A DNA stretch of 64,000 bases from Bosea beijingensis (GCF_030758975.1 NZ_CP132359.1:5135426-5199425); one strand, 5' to 3'; positions 9,093 through 20,371 are shown, counted from the first letter of the stretch. Translations and numbers: made by a program. Notes: generated by a model from the letters alone, not told the origin.

Positions 9093-10979
9093 ATGTCAAC
9101 TCATCGGCAGAACTACGACGTCATCGTCGTCGGCGGCGGCCATGCCGGGGCCGAAGCAGCCGCTGCTGCGGCGCGTTATGGTGCGCGCACGGCGCTGATC
9201 ACCCATAAGCCGGAAACCATCGGCGTGATGTCGTGCAATCCGGCCATCGGTGGTCTCGGCAAGGGACATCTCGTTCGCGAGATCGACGCGCTCGACGGCA
9301 TCATGGCGCGAGCCGCTGATCTGGGCGGCATCCAGTTCCGCATGCTCAACCGCCGGAAGGGTCCCGCGGTGCGCGGTCCTCGCGCCCAGGCGGATCGCAA
9401 ACTCTATCGCCAGGCCGTGCAGGAGCTGCTCGCGGCGCAACCCAATCTCGATATCGTCGCCGGCGAGGTCTTCGATCTGGAGATCGAAGCTGGCCGTGTC
9501 GCCGGAGTCGTCCTGGCGGATGGTCATCGATTCGCTACCGGAACGGTTGCACTGACGACGGGCACCTTCCTGCGTGGCCTGATCCATATCGGTGAGAAGC
9601 GGATTCCGGCCGGGCGTGTCGATGAGGCGCCTTCGCTTGGCCTGTCGGCGACCCTGGAACGCCATGGTTTTCCGCTCGGCCGCCTGAAGACCGGAACCCC
9701 GCCGCGCCTCGATGGCCGCAGCATCGACTGGGCGGCGCTGGAGATGCAGCCGGGCGATGAACCGCCGGAGCCGTTCTCGGTCCTGACCTCGGTCATCACC
9801 AATCCGCAGATCTCCTGCGGGATCACCCGGACGACCCTGGCGAGTCACGATCTCATCCGGGCCAATCTGCATCGCGCCCCGATGTTCTCAGGTCAGATCG
9901 AGGGCCGTGGACCGCGCTATTGCCCCTCGATCGAGGACAAGGTCGGGCGCTTCGGCGACCGTGACGGGCATCAGATCTTCCTGGAGCCCGAGGGCCTCGA
10001 CGACGATACGGTTTATCCGAACGGCATCTCGACCTCGCTGCCCGAGGACGTCCAGCTTGACCTTCTGAAGACGATACCCGGCCTGGAGCAGGCCGCCATG
10101 CTGCGACCGGGCTATGCGATCGAATACGATTTCGTCGATCCGCGCGCCCTGAAGAACACGCTGGAGACGCGCGCCATCGCCGGACTGTTCCTGGCCGGGC
10201 AGATCAACGGCACGACCGGTTACGAAGAGGCCGGCGCCCAGGGTCTGCTCGCCGGCCTGAACGCGGCACGCGTGGCTGGCGGGGCGGAAGCCGCCGTGTT
10301 CGATCGGACGCAATCCTATATCGGCGTGCTCGTCGACGATCTCGTGACGCATGGCGTTACGGAGCCGTACCGAATGTTCACGTCGCGGGCGGAATTCCGC
10401 CTGTCATTGCGCGTCGACAATGCCGATGAGCGGTTGACGCCGCTTGGCTTGCAGATGGGGATCGTTAGCGGGGTGCGACGAGAGGCTTTCGAGACCCGAA
10501 ACGGAAATATCGCTGCCCTGCAAGAGACGCTCAAAGGTCTCTCCCTGACGCCGCAGCAGGCGCAGGCCGTCGGCCTGCAACTCAACCACGATGGTTTGCG
10601 CCGCAGCGCGTATCAGATCCTGTCCTATCCCGATGTCTCGTTCGAGCAGTTGGCGTCGATCTGGCCGGAGCTGAATGATTTTGCCGCCCCGGTTGTGGCA
10701 CGGGTGACGGCGGATGCCGTCTATTCCGTCTATCTCGACCGGCAAGCCGCCGAGATCCAGGCCTATCGCCGCGATCAGTCGCTGAAGGTTCCGGCCGATC
10801 TCGACCTCGACGCGATCTCGGGCCTCTCGAATGAACTGAAGCTCAAGCTGGCGGCCCAGCGTCCTGCGGACCTCGCCCAAGCGGGGCGGATCGAAGGCAT
10901 GACGCCGGCCGCTCTGACCTTGCTGGCGGCTCATGCCCGAAAGAGCCGTGCTCCCGCATTATCCACAGGTTCACCGTGA
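9093..10979 (+). CDS. mnmG: tRNA uridine-5-carboxymethylaminomethyl modification enzyme MnmG (GidA)
   Basis: FAD-binding partner of MnmE in U34 modification of tRNA. The 628-residue length is typical. The FAD dinucleotide fold [10 protein letters not shown] is at residues 14-23, followed by the family blocks [22 protein letters not shown] and [11 protein letters not shown], the YCPSIEDKV block, and [12 protein letters not shown] near the middle. The C-terminal helical region is present. The ATG at 9093 gives the conserved start. The last codons contain a perfect DnaA box, and the stop overlaps the GTG of rsmG. Confidence 0.97.
   Translation: MSTHRQNYDVIVVGGGHAGAEAAAAAARYGARTALITHKPETIGVMSCNPAIGGLGKGHLVREIDALDGIMARAADLGGIQFRMLNRRKGPAVRGPRAQADRKLYRQAVQELLAAQPNLDIVAGEVFDLEIEAGRVAGVVLADGHRFATGTVALTTGTFLRGLIHIGEKRIPAGRVDEAPSLGLSATLERHGFPLGRLKTGTPPRLDGRSIDWAALEMQPGDEPPEPFSVLTSVITNPQISCGITRTTLASHDLIRANLHRAPMFSGQIEGRGPRYCPSIEDKVGRFGDRDGHQIFLEPEGLDDDTVYPNGISTSLPEDVQLDLLKTIPGLEQAAMLRPGYAIEYDFVDPRALKNTLETRAIAGLFLAGQINGTTGYEEAGAQGLLAGLNAARVAGGAEAAVFDRTQSYIGVLVDDLVTHGVTEPYRMFTSRAEFRLSLRVDNADERLTPLGLQMGIVSGVRREAFETRNGNIAALQETLKGLSLTPQQAQAVGLQLNHDGLRRSAYQILSYPDVSFEQLASIWPELNDFAAPVVARVTADAVYSVYLDRQAAEIQAYRRDQSLKVPADLDLDAISGLSNELKLKLAAQRPADLAQAGRIEGMTPAALTLLAAHARKSRAPALSTGSP
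10959..10967 (+). promoter_or_regulatory. Perfect DnaA box TTATCCACA inside the end of mnmG
   Basis: The exact 9-mer consensus lies in the last codons of mnmG, 55 bp before a perfect parS. It is the only perfect box noticed in the window. It may titrate DnaA, take part in origin function, or be chance. Confidence 0.5.
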
Positions 10980-11619
10980 CTGTTGATAAGAGTGACCGTC
11001 AACGCGCTTTGAGCTTGACGCCTGTTTCACGTGAAACAGAGGAGCGTCTCGCCCTTCTGGTCACCGAACTCGGACGCTGGCAGGCTGCGAAGAATCTCGT
11101 CTCTTCCGCCACGCTCGCCGATGTCTGGACGCGCCATATTGCGGATTCCCTGCAGATCTTCCGGTTGGCCGAGGGCCGCGAGCGCTGGCTCGATCTCGGT
11201 TCAGGCGGTGGCTTTCCAGGACTGGTCATCGGCATTTGTCTAGCCGAGCAGGGCAAGGGACAGATCGACCTGGTCGAGAGCAATGCACGGAAGTGCGCGT
11301 TCCTGCGTCATGCAGCCCGCATCACAGGCGCGCCGGTCAAGGTTCATGCGGCTCGTATCGAAGATGTGATCGGCGATTTCAGCGGCAAGGTCGACGTAGT
11401 AACGGCCCGCGCGCTCGCCCCCCTGCCCCAATTGCTCGTTTGGTGCGAAGAGCTGTTGAGAACCGGCACACTCGGTCTCTTTCCCAAGGGACAACATCTA
11501 GATGCGGAATTGACCGACTCGGCCAGATATTGGAAGATTCAGGCGACAACGGTTTCCTCCGTGACTGATGACGCCGCGCGAATCCTGATGGTGCGCTCGG
11601 CCGAGAGACGAGCCGATCG

Positions 11620-11623
<4 letters not shown>
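10976..11623 (+). CDS. rsmG: 16S rRNA (guanine527-N7)-methyltransferase RsmG (GidB)
   Basis: It methylates N7 of G527 in 16S rRNA using S-adenosylmethionine. The protein is 215 residues with the SAM-binding motif [14 protein letters not shown] and a [14 protein letters not shown] block with the acidic ribose-binding residue. The GTG start overlaps the mnmG stop (GTGA). The parS site is inside its 5' end, so the residues PVSRET are encoded by the centromere itself. It overlaps parA by 4 bp, the standard mnmG-rsmG-parA-parB arrangement. Confidence 0.96.
11023..11038. promoter_or_regulatory. Perfect parS site
   Basis: TGTTTCACGTGAAACA, the fully palindromic consensus, lies within codons 16-21 of rsmG and about 0.6 kb upstream of parA. 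It would be the main ParB nucleation site of this region. Confidence 0.9.
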
Positions 11624-12450
<827 letters not shown>

Positions 12451-12481
12451 GTTTACAAGTTACAGGTTGATGAGGATGGCA

Positions 12482-13363
12482 ATGGCCGAAGAACAGGGGC
12501 GTTCCCGCCTTGGCCGCGGTCTGGCGGCACTGATCGGCGATGTCGGTGACGAGATCGGCGCAATCGAGCGGGCTCGCGGTCAGCGGCGCGTGCCGGTCGA
12601 GTTCCTGCGACCAAGCGCCCGCAATCCGCGCCGCAATTTCGTGGAAGAGGATCTCGAGGATCTGACGACCTCGATCCGTGAGCGCGGCATCCTGCAGCCC
12701 ATCATCGTTCGTTCCATTCCCGGAATGATGGATGCCTATGAGATCATCGCCGGCGAACGCCGCTGGCGTGCGGCTCAGCGGGCCGAACTGCATGACGTTC
12801 CGGTTCTGCTGGTCGAGGCCGACGATCGCGAGGCGCTTGAGATCGCCATCGTCGAGAACGTGCAGCGTACGGATCTCAACGCGATCGAGGAAGCCGCGGG
12901 CTACGAGCGCCTGATCGCCGAATTCGGCTATACGCAGAACGACCTTGCGCGCGTTATCGGCAAGAGCCGCAGCCATGTCGCCAACACGCTGCGCCTGTCG
13001 AAACTGCCCGAACCGGTGCGTAAGCTCGTCAGCGAAGGCGCGGTTTCAGCGGGCCATGCCCGTGCGCTCCTGTCCGTTTCGGACCCGGAATTCATGGCGC
13101 AAAAGATCATCGACGATGGCCTGAGCGTCCGCGACATCGAACGCATCGTGCAGGAAGAGTCGCGCGGCGAGACCAAAAGCGCTGTGCCGAGCAAGCCGAA
13201 GGCGGTGAAGGACCCGGATACGCGAGCCCTTGAAAAGGCGCTGGAAGAGGCGCTCGGGCTCTCCGTTTCGATCGGACACAAGGCGAATGGCTCGGGCGAG
13301 GTCAAGATCGGCTACAAGACGCTCGAGCAGCTTGACGCGCTCTGCCACCGCCTGAAGTCTTAA
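12482..13363 (+). CDS. parB: Chromosome partitioning protein ParB (Spo0J)
   Basis: CTP-dependent clamp that loads at parS and spreads. After a basic ParA-contacting N-terminus (RLGRGLAALIGD) come NPRRNF and the GERRWRAAQ CTP-binding motif, the ENVQRTDLN block, and a helix-turn-helix around FGYTQNDLARVIGKSRSHVANTLRL. A C-terminal dimer region ends in LDALCHRLKS. The ATG at 12482 follows a GAGG six bases upstream. Earlier in-frame ATGs at 12470 and 12476 are possible. Its expected targets are the two parS sites in this window. Confidence 0.96.
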   Translation: MAEEQGRSRLGRGLAALIGDVGDEIGAIERARGQRRVPVEFLRPSARNPRRNFVEEDLEDLTTSIRERGILQPIIVRSIPGMMDAYEIIAGERRWRAAQRAELHDVPVLLVEADDREALEIAIVENVQRTDLNAIEEAAGYERLIAEFGYTQNDLARVIGKSRSHVANTLRLSKLPEPVRKLVSEGAVSAGHARALLSVSDPEFMAQKIIDDGLSVRDIERIVQEESRGETKSAVPSKPKAVKDPDTRALEKALEEALGLSVSIGHKANGSGEVKIGYKTLEQLDALCHRLKS

Positions 13364-13489
13364 TTCCAAGGCGCTCGGGCTGAGTTCGTCGCGTTATACC
13401 GTTCTCGCGAGGGGCGAAGCGACGCCCGCTCGCTCCTCCCGGATTGCTTCGCTGCGCTCGTCATCACGGCGGCCGATAGCCAGTCGCGT

Positions 13490-14518
13490 TTAATCGCTCC
13501 GGCCGGCGCGCCCCAGCCGGGCCAGCGTCCAGAGGGCGCGGGTCGCGATGGCCCGGCCCATATCGGCATTCTGGCGCGTTGCCAGCACGGCATTGCCCAG
13601 CAGGCCGACGGCTTCGCTCAGCTTCGCGCTCGTCCAGGTGTTCAGCGCGGCCTCGGTCGTCGCGATGCGCGGATAGGGCAGGCGCATCGTCGCGACCGCA
13701 TCACGAAGTCCTTTTCCGGCATCGATCGATTGACGCGCCTTTAGCAACGTCAGCGCCTGCCGCAACACAGCTCCCAGCATCACGCCGGGATCGAGCCCCT
13801 CGCTGCTGAGCTTGGCCTGGGCGAGGTCGAGGACCGGTAGCTTCCCGGCGAAGACCGCATCGACCAGCATCGCCTGTTCGCGCTGGGCGGTGTCGCCGAC
13901 GACTGCGTCGACATGCTCGACCTGCACGGCTGCGTCAGTACCGACATAAAGCAGCAACTTCTCGATCTCGCGACGCGACGTCTGCCGGTCGCCGCCGAGC
14001 AGTCCGGCAAGATGCTCGCGCGTGACGCGGTCGATCGACTTGCCGGCAGCCCGGACCATTTCGTCGATGATCGAGCCGAGGTCGCGTGCCGCATCGCCGT
14101 AACAGGGCACGGCGAGTGCCGTCTTCGCCTTCTCGCAGGCGGTGCGGATGGGGTTGCTGCGCTGGAGATCGCCGGCCTCGACGATGACGAGGGCGTCCTG
14201 CGACGGGGTCGCGAGCAAAGGTTCCAGGGCCGCGAGGAGCGGCTTCGATGTGGGGGAGACGCGGATGGCCCGGCGGCCGCCAAAGAGGCCGATCGTGTTG
14301 GCCTCGTCGGCAAGCTTGAGCGGGTCGGAGGCGACGGCGTCTCCATCCATGCGGATAAGCTGAAAGGCGTCCTGCGGGTCGTCGACGCTGGCCCGGGCGA
14401 GCCCGGCGGCCCGTTCCGAGACGAGCCCGGCATCGGGGCCGTAGATCAGAATCAGCCGCCAGGCGGGATCGAGTCGTGCGAGGGTCCGTTCGGCCTCGTG
14501 CGCCTTGATCGCAACCAT
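13490..14518 (-). CDS. holA: DNA polymerase III delta subunit
   Basis: Delta opens the beta sliding clamp within the clamp loader. The 342-residue protein has the N-terminal IYGPDAGLVSERA segment and LFGGRRAIRV, both typical of HolA, and a C-terminal helical domain (VMLGAVLRQALTLL). It converges with parB across a 126-bp gap that has a short GGGCG/CGCCC stem but no gene. It lies 6 bp after lptE in the leuS-lptE-holA operon. Confidence 0.92.
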   Translation of the reverse strand: MVAIKAHEAERTLARLDPAWRLILIYGPDAGLVSERAAGLARASVDDPQDAFQLIRMDGDAVASDPLKLADEANTIGLFGGRRAIRVSPTSKPLLAALEPLLATPSQDALVIVEAGDLQRSNPIRTACEKAKTALAVPCYGDAARDLGSIIDEMVRAAGKSIDRVTREHLAGLLGGDRQTSRREIEKLLLYVGTDAAVQVEHVDAVVGDTAQREQAMLVDAVFAGKLPVLDLAQAKLSSEGLDPGVMLGAVLRQALTLLKARQSIDAGKGLRDAVATMRLPYPRIATTEAALNTWTSAKLSEAVGLLGNAVLATRQNADMGRAIATRALWTLARLGRAGRSD

Positions 14519-14524
14519 GGCGCG

Positions 14525-15061
14525 TCAGGACGCGAGATCGGCGGCGATCTGGCCCCGGACGATGGTGGCGAGGTTCTTCGCGGCGCGAACCTGCGCATCC
14601 CGCGCCGCGCGGACGGTGGCGAAGCGCTGGGAGGAGCGCTCATAGGGGACCCGGACCGAGTTCGTGCCGGACGCGAGGACCTTGCCGGTGCCGTTCTGCG
14701 TCAGCTTCCAGGTCGCGGTCGCGACGAGCACGGCCGAATCGGCGCGGCCATTGGCATAGTCGACGGTGACGATCTCGACCGACTCGGCGATGGCTGTTTC
14801 GAGCTTCGAGGTCCTCGGGGCCTCGGCGTCGCCGCCGCCGTCGAGCTCGAAAACCAGCTCGTTACGGAAATAGTGCCCGATCAGGCCTTTGATCTCGGGA
14901 ATCTCGATGCCGCGCAGCGCCGTCTTGACGCTGCTGCCGGCAATGGTGCTGGCAGTGTAGTCGGAATAAAGCGGCTGGAAGCAGCCGCCGGCGAGCGCCG
15001 CGACCGTCAGCACGGCCGCGATCAGGCTGCGGCGGGAGAGAGCGGCTTCAGACGACGACAT
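14525..15061 (-). CDS. lptE: LPS-assembly lipoprotein LptE
   Basis: Small outer-membrane lipoprotein that plugs the LptD barrel during lipopolysaccharide insertion. The 178-residue protein has a signal peptide with [18 protein letters not shown], where LAGGC is the lipobox, followed by the family pattern FQPLYSDY. Its position between leuS and holA is the conserved alphaproteobacterial one. It overlaps leuS by 14 bp. Confidence 0.88.
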   Translation of the reverse strand: MSSSEAALSRRSLIAAVLTVAALAGGCFQPLYSDYTASTIAGSSVKTALRGIEIPEIKGLIGHYFRNELVFELDGGGDAEAPRTSKLETAIAESVEIVTVDYANGRADSAVLVATATWKLTQNGTGKVLASGTNSVRVPYERSSQRFATVRAARDAQVRAAKNLATIVRGQIAADLAS

Positions 15062-17672
15062 TCACGATTCTCCCGGGAACCACGATGATCTTGCGAATCG
15101 CACGCCCTTCAAGGGCCCGCTGAACGGCCTCGCTGGCCCGCACGGCCGCTTCGACAGCCACCGTATCCGCATCGGCGGCCACGGTCACTTCCGCGCGCTT
15201 CTTGCCGTTGAGCTGGACCGGCAGCGTGAGCTGATTGTCCTTCAGCAGCGCCGGATCGACCTCGGGCCAGGATGCCTCGCCGGCGAGGCCCTGCAGGCCC
15301 AGCACGTGCCAGCATTCCTCGGCCAGATGCGGCATCATCGGCGCCACAAGCTGGGTGACGATCGTGGCAGCCTCAAGGAGCGCGAAACCGGTGTCGGCGT
15401 CGAGCTCCGGCTTCTCGGCCGCGCCGTCGAGCGCCTTACCGATGGCGTTGGTCAGCGTGTAGATATGGGCGACGCAGCGGTTGAAGCCGAGGCGCTCGAT
15501 ATCGGCGCCGACCGCTTCGAGCGCGCGATGGCTGGCCTTGCGCAGCGCCAGGGCGGCTTCGCCGATCTGGGCGGGCTTCTCGGCCTTTCCGCCGGTACGC
15601 TCGGCGATCTCCGCGACCATGCGCCAGAGGCGCTGGACGAAGCGGGCTGCGCCCTGGACGCCCTCGTCCGTCCAGATCACGTCGCGGTCCGGCGGCGAAT
15701 CGGAAAGCATGAACCAGCGCGCGGTGTCGGCGCCGTAGGAGGCGATGATGTCGTCGGGGTCCACGACGTTCTTCTTGGACTTCGACATCTTTTCGATCGA
15801 ACCGATCTCGATCGGCGCGCCGGTATCGACATCGAAGCCGCGCCGGTCGCTGCCGGAGACCTCGATGCGGACATTGCCCGGCTCGACCCAGTCGCCATTG
15901 GCCGCGCGGTAGGTCTCGTGAACGACCATGCCTTGGGTGAACAGGCCGGCGAAGGGCTCGTCGAGCCCGGCATGGCCGGTCTTCTTCATCGCGCGGGTGA
16001 AGAAGCGCGAATAGAGCAGGTGCAGGATCGCGTGCTCGACGCCGCCGATATACTGGTCGACGGGCAGGAAGCGATCGACGGCCTTGCGGTCGGTCGGGCT
16101 CTCCGTCCGCCAGGGATCGGTGAAGCGGGCGAAATACCAGGACGAATCGACGAAGGTGTCCATCGTGTCCGTCTCGCGACGGGCATCCTTGCCGCATTGC
16201 GGGCAGGCCACATGCTTCCAGGTCGGATGATGGTCGAGCGGATTGCCCGGCTTCTCGAAGGAGACGTCATCCGGTAGCTGAACGGGCAGATCGGCATCCG
16301 GAACCGGCACCGTTCCGCAAGCGGAACAATGGATGACCGGGATCGGGCAGCCCCAATAGCGCTGGCGCGAGATGCCCCAGTCGCGCAGGCGGAAATTGAC
16401 CTTGCGCTGGCCGACCGGGCGGTTGCCGATGGTCTCGGCCTCCAGGCGGCGGGCGACCTCTTCCTTGGCTTCCGCGATGGTCAGGCCGTCGAGGAAGCGG
16501 GAATTGATCATGCGGCCGTCGCCGTCATAGGCGGTGTCGGTGATGACGAAGCTCACCGGGTCGGTGCCCTCGGGCGCGACGACCGGGATGTTGCCGAGGC
16601 CGTATTTGTTTACGAAGTCCAGGTCGCGCTGGTCATGCGCCGGGCAGCCGAAGATGGCGCCGGTGCCGTATTCCATCAGGACGAAATTCGCGACATAGAC
16701 CGGCAGCGTCCAGTTAGGGTCGAACGGGTGGACGGCGCGCAGGCCGGTGTCGAAGCCGAGCTTCTCGGCCTTGTCGATCGCTTCCTGGGCCGTGCCGGTG
16801 CGCTTGCACTCCTCGATGAAGGCCTGCAGCGACGGGCTCTTCGCCGCGATGGATTTGGCGATCGGGTGATCGGGCGCGATGGCGACGAATTTCGCGCCGA
16901 ACAGCGTGTCGGGTCGGGTGGTGTAGACCTCGACCTCGTCCTGTCCGGCGCCATTCGATTCGAGGGCGAAACGAACCAGCAGGCCTTCCGAGCGGCCGAT
17001 CCAGTTCTTCTGCATCAGCCGGACCTTTTCGGGCCAGCGGGTCAGGCCGTCGAGCGCATCGTTCAGCTCCTGGCCGTATTCGGTGATCTTGAAGAACCAC
17101 TGGGTCAGTTCGCGGATCTCGACCGGCGCGCCGGAGCGCCAGCCGCGGCCGTCGATGACCTGCTCGTTGGCCAGCACGGTCTCGTCGACCGGGTCCCAGT
17201 TGACCTTGGCGGTCTTGCGATCGACCAGCCCGGCCTTCAGGAAGTCCAGGAACATCTTCTGCTGATGCTTGTAGTAGCTGGGGTCGCAGGTCGCGAGCTC
17301 GCGGCTCCAGTCGAGCGACAGGCCCATCGACTTGAGCTGCTTGCGCATCGTCGCGATGTTCTCATAGGTCCACTCGCGCGGATGGACCTTCTTCTGCTTG
17401 GCAGCGTTTTCGGCCGGCAGGCCGAACGCGTCCCAGCCCATCGGATGCAGCACCGAAAAGCCCTTGGCGCGCTTGTAGCGCGCAACGACGTCGCCCATCG
17501 CGTAGTTGCGGACATGGCCCATATGGATGCGCCCCGATGGGTAGGGGAACATCTCGAGGACGTAGTAGCTCGGCCGTGTGTCGTCGTTCCTCGTCTCGAA
17601 AAGCTTGCGCTCCTCCCAGACGGCGCGCCATTTCGGCTCGGACTCTTTCGGATTGTAGCGTTCGACGGCCAT
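15048..17672 (-). CDS. leuS: Leucyl-tRNA synthetase
   Basis: Class I aminoacyl-tRNA synthetase that charges tRNA-Leu. The 874 residues match the family. The HIGH-type motif is HMGH in [16 protein letters not shown]1 editing domain with [19 protein letters not shown] is mid-protein, a zinc-type CSACG/CPQCG region follows, and the KMSKS motif is exact in [14 protein letters not shown]. The start [15 protein letters not shown] is chosen by family agreement; the frame stays open for 30 more codons upstream. Confidence 0.98.
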   Translation of the reverse strand: MAVERYNPKESEPKWRAVWEERKLFETRNDDTRPSYYVLEMFPYPSGRIHMGHVRNYAMGDVVARYKRAKGFSVLHPMGWDAFGLPAENAAKQKKVHPREWTYENIATMRKQLKSMGLSLDWSRELATCDPSYYKHQQKMFLDFLKAGLVDRKTAKVNWDPVDETVLANEQVIDGRGWRSGAPVEIRELTQWFFKITEYGQELNDALDGLTRWPEKVRLMQKNWIGRSEGLLVRFALESNGAGQDEVEVYTTRPDTLFGAKFVAIAPDHPIAKSIAAKSPSLQAFIEECKRTGTAQEAIDKAEKLGFDTGLRAVHPFDPNWTLPVYVANFVLMEYGTGAIFGCPAHDQRDLDFVNKYGLGNIPVVAPEGTDPVSFVITDTAYDGDGRMINSRFLDGLTIAEAKEEVARRLEAETIGNRPVGQRKVNFRLRDWGISRQRYWGCPIPVIHCSACGTVPVPDADLPVQLPDDVSFEKPGNPLDHHPTWKHVACPQCGKDARRETDTMDTFVDSSWYFARFTDPWRTESPTDRKAVDRFLPVDQYIGGVEHAILHLLYSRFFTRAMKKTGHAGLDEPFAGLFTQGMVVHETYRAANGDWVEPGNVRIEVSGSDRRGFDVDTGAPIEIGSIEKMSKSKKNVVDPDDIIASYGADTARWFMLSDSPPDRDVIWTDEGVQGAARFVQRLWRMVAEIAERTGGKAEKPAQIGEAALALRKASHRALEAVGADIERLGFNRCVAHIYTLTNAIGKALDGAAEKPELDADTGFALLEAATIVTQLVAPMMPHLAEECWHVLGLQGLAGEASWPEVDPALLKDNQLTLPVQLNGKKRAEVTVAADADTVAVEAAVRASEAVQRALEGRAIRKIIVVPGRIVNVVV

Positions 17673-17825
17673 GTCAGCGGGCAATTCTTGGCGGTTTGCC
17701 GGCTCCCGGAGGCAGGCCGGCGCAGGGGCTGATTGCAAAAACCGGATGTCGGAATCTTGCAACCTGCTCTAGGACACCATTGCGCGCACGCGGTCAACGG
17801 CGTGCAGGGCATGAGAGGCTGGCAG

Positions 17826-18500
17826 ATGAGCGATACGGTTACGCGTTTGGCTGAAATTCGGACTGCGATCGGCCGCGCCGAGCGCGATTTCGGACGTAAA
17901 GCCGGTTCGGTCGCGCTGGTCGCGGTCTCCAAGACCAAGCCGGCCGAGCAGATCACGGAAGTGCTCGAAGCCGGGCAGCGCATCTTCGGCGAGAACTATG
18001 TCCAGGAAGCCAAGGCGAAATGGCCGGCGCTGAAGGAACGCTTCCCGGATGCCGAGCTGCACATGATCGGCCCGCTGCAATCGAACAAGGCGCGCGAGGC
18101 GGTCGAGCTCTTCGACGTCATCCAGTCGCTCGACAGGGAGAGCCTGGCGAAGGAGCTGGCACGCGAGATCGCGCGGGTGGGCCGGACCCCGCGGCTCTTC
18201 GTCCAGGTCAATACCGGCGAGGAAGCCCAGAAGGGCGGCGTGCTGCCCGCCGATACGGATGTCTTCATCGCGCGCTGCCGCGAGGTTCACGGTCTCGCGA
18301 TCGAGGGGCTGATGTGCATTCCGCCTGCCGACGAGCCACCCTCGCCGCATTTCGGGCTGCTCGCCAAGATCGCCGCCCGCAACGGGCTCAAGGGCCTGTC
18401 GATGGGCATGAGTGCCGATTACGAGGCGGCGATCCAGCTCGGCGCGACCCATGTGAGGGTGGGGAGCGCGATCTTCGGCGCGCGGGGGGAGCGTCAATAA
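17826..18500 (+). CDS. Pyridoxal-phosphate homeostasis protein (YggS/PLPBP)
   Basis: A one-domain fold-III PLP protein that balances free vitamin B6 and affects amino acid pools. The 224-residue protein carries the PLP-lysine motif VAVSKTKP at about residue 35, FGENYVQEA, and the pattern HMIGPLQSNKAR (usually HFIGHLQTNK). A C-terminal LSMGMSADYEAAI and VRVGSAIFGAR complete the family blocks. The ATG at 17826 fits the conserved start. It is divergent from leuS. Confidence 0.94.
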   Translation: MSDTVTRLAEIRTAIGRAERDFGRKAGSVALVAVSKTKPAEQITEVLEAGQRIFGENYVQEAKAKWPALKERFPDAELHMIGPLQSNKAREAVELFDVIQSLDRESLAKELAREIARVGRTPRLFVQVNTGEEAQKGGVLPADTDVFIARCREVHGLAIEGLMCIPPADEPPSPHFGLLAKIAARNGLKGLSMGMSADYEAAIQLGATHVRVGSAIFGARGERQ

Positions 18501-18504
18501 GGGC

Positions 18505-18530
18505 GTCATCCCGTGCGCGCACGGGATGAC
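18505..18530. terminator. 26-bp perfect palindrome between converging genes
   Basis: Arms GTCATCCCGTGC (18505-18516) and GCACGGGATGAC (18519-18530) form an unbroken palindrome centred on GCGC. It starts 5 bp after the yggS-type gene and ends 8 bp before the stop of the converging VOC gene. It is placed to act as a two-way terminator but has no T-runs. It also resembles dispersed GTCATCCC-type repeats. Confidence 0.65.
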
Positions 18531-18538
18531 AGCGCGTT

Positions 18539-18925
18539 TCAAGCCCGTTGCAAGGGCTCGCCGACATCGATGCGGTTGCCGTCCGGGTCTTCGAAGACGA
18601 AGGCGCGCAGGCCGTAATCCTTGTCGCGCAGGCCCTTGACGATGCGCAGGCCACGCTCCCGGATCACGGCGTGCACTGCGTCGATATCCTCGACCATCAT
18701 ATGCGCGACGTTGAAGGGCGCGGCCTTGTGGCCGGGCTGGAGCGTCAGGTGCAGTTCGGCGGCATCGCGCTTCAGGATCACGAAGCCGACGGGGTCGCCG
18801 TTCTCGAAGGTTTTGCGGAAGCCGAGCGCCCCGACATAGAAATCGCAGGCGCGGGCCATATCGGCGACAGGGAGCATGGCGGCGATCCGCCCGAAGCGGA
18901 AGCCGGTGGAGACCGAATCAGTCAT
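18539..18925 (-). CDS. VOC (glyoxalase/bleomycin-resistance) superfamily protein
   Basis: Single-domain protein of 128 residues with the beta-alpha-beta-beta-beta pattern of the VOC fold: AAMLPVADMARACDFYVGALGF at the N-terminus and FEDPDGNRIDVGEP at the C-terminus, the latter carrying a usual metal-binding Glu. The family covers lyases, dioxygenases and binding proteins, and the substrate cannot be told from sequence. The ATG at 18925 fits the domain start. The neighbours give no pathway clue. Confidence 0.85.
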   Translation of the reverse strand: MTDSVSTGFRFGRIAAMLPVADMARACDFYVGALGFRKTFENGDPVGFVILKRDAAELHLTLQPGHKAAPFNVAHMMVEDIDAVHAVIRERGLRIVKGLRDKDYGLRAFVFEDPDGNRIDVGEPLQRA

Positions 18926-19031
18926 CGCAGTTCTCAGGCTGGGAGCGGCTCGACGACGTAAGGACGGTGCCTGACATGCGCCGATCGGCTCCGGAGAGAT
19001 GGTCGAGACGGTGCTCGGCGCCAGTCGTAGC

Positions 19032-19598
19032 TTATCTGACCATAATCCGGCAATGGCGGGCCAGCCGCGGCAGCACCTTGGCGAAGACATGGCCCTCGAC
19101 GGCGACGCAGCCGGCGGTCGGCGTGAAGCCGGCGCGAGCGAGATGCCAGAAGACCGCGCTGCCACGCCCACGCTGGACCGGCCGGTCGTTCCAGCCGAGT
19201 TCGACGATCACATCATAGAGATGATCCTCGCGCTGCAGGCGCTCCTCGGCCTCGCCGGGCGGGTGGTCGATCAGGCGGTTGTAGCGGCGATCCTTCTGGT
19301 CGTCGCACCAGGCGTCGCGCGGCCCGATCCGCTTGAGCGGGAGCAGCGTGCGGGGACGGGCGAGGCGATCGGCCCGGTAAAAGACGCTGCGCAAGGGCAG
19401 ATTTGCACGTGGCGTGTGGCCGTCGCCCTCGCGCTTCGTGGTTGCGATGCCGGTGCGGCCGAGCGCGCAGGGGAAGATCGCGTTGCCCGCGACGAGGAAG
19501 CCCTTGCGCCGGTCATGGACCGAGGCGAAGACGCGCAGCGAGGTCAGATTGCGCGGTCCGCCATGCGATGCGGCGGGTTGATCGAAGCGGTTTCTCAC
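19032..19598 (-). CDS. L,D-transpeptidase (YkuD-like) family protein
   Basis: The C-terminal catalytic pattern H-x(6)-TPTAGC-V (HLARAGFTPTAGCVAV) matches the H-x-x-x-T/S-H/x-G-C active site of YkuD L,D-transpeptidases, which make 3-3 peptidoglycan crosslinks or attach proteins. The stretch HTPRANLPLRSVFYRADR is typical of the short alphaproteobacterial subgroup. About 188 residues from the GTG at 19598; the frame is open to 19679, so the start is uncertain. No clear signal peptide is seen from this start, so export is unproven. Confidence 0.75.
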   Translation of the reverse strand: MRNRFDQPAASHGGPRNLTSLRVFASVHDRRKGFLVAGNAIFPCALGRTGIATTKREGDGHTPRANLPLRSVFYRADRLARPRTLLPLKRIGPRDAWCDDQKDRRYNRLIDHPPGEAEERLQREDHLYDVIVELGWNDRPVQRGRGSAVFWHLARAGFTPTAGCVAVEGHVFAKVLPRLARHCRIMVR

Positions 19599-19681
19599 GG
19601 GAATTCCAGGCGGCCTCACTTGCGATGACGACTCAGCAGGCTCATGTTGCCGCAATCCCTGCGTCCGAGCGAACCCCATTC

Positions 19682-20368
19682 ATGTCCGCCGTCCATCATA
19701 TCCTGCTGGTCGATGACGACCAGACCCTGCGCGACACCTTGTCCGAGCAGCTCTCCCTCTACGAGGAGTTCCGGCTCTCCACGGCCGATACCGCGACGGC
19801 GGCGATCAAGGCCGTGCAGGGCGACCGCGTCGATCTCGCCGTGATGGATGTCGGCCTGCCCGACATGGATGGGCGCGAGGCCGTCAAGGTGATGCGCAAG
19901 AACGGCTTCAAGAGCCCGGTGGTGATGCTGACGGCACAGGGCTCGGATGCCGATACCGTGCTCGGGCTCGAGGCCGGTGCCAACGACTATGTGGTCAAGC
20001 CGTTCAAGTTCGCCGTGCTGCTGGCGCGCATCCGCGCGCATCTCAGGCAATACGAGGCGAGCGAGGACGCGATCTTTCAGGTCGGCCCCTACACGTTTCA
20101 TCCAGGCTCCAAGCTGCTCGTCAGCGAGAAGGGCTCGAAGACCAAGCTCACCGAGAAAGAGACGGCGATCCTGCGCTTCCTCTATCGCGCCGGCCGCAAG
20201 CCGATCGCGCGGGAGGTGCTTCTGCAGGAGGTCTGGGGCTATAACAGCCAGGTGACGACCCATACGCTCGAAACCCACATCTACCGGCTGCGCCAGAAGA
20301 TCGAACCCGATCCGGGCAATGCCCGCCTGCTGGTCACCGATGCCGGCGGTTACCGGCTGAATCCCTGA
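19682..20368 (+). CDS. OmpR-family response regulator with winged-helix DNA-binding domain
   Basis: The receiver domain starts HILLVDDDQTLRD, has the phospho-acceptor Asp in VMDVGLPDMDG, the conserved Thr/Ser in MLTAQGSD, and Lys in VVKPFKF. The C-terminal domain (KLTEKETAILRFLYRAG...VTTHTLETHIYRLRQKI) is an OmpR/PhoB winged helix. Length 228. No histidine kinase gene is adjacent. The next gene, 3 bp downstream, is a cyclic-nucleotide-binding protein, so the two are probably translated together. The cognate kinase is not identifiable. Confidence 0.93.
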   Translation: MSAVHHILLVDDDQTLRDTLSEQLSLYEEFRLSTADTATAAIKAVQGDRVDLAVMDVGLPDMDGREAVKVMRKNGFKSPVVMLTAQGSDADTVLGLEAGANDYVVKPFKFAVLLARIRAHLRQYEASEDAIFQVGPYTFHPGSKLLVSEKGSKTKLTEKETAILRFLYRAGRKPIAREVLLQEVWGYNSQVTTHTLETHIYRLRQKIEPDPGNARLLVTDAGGYRLNP

Positions 20369-20371
20369 CGG

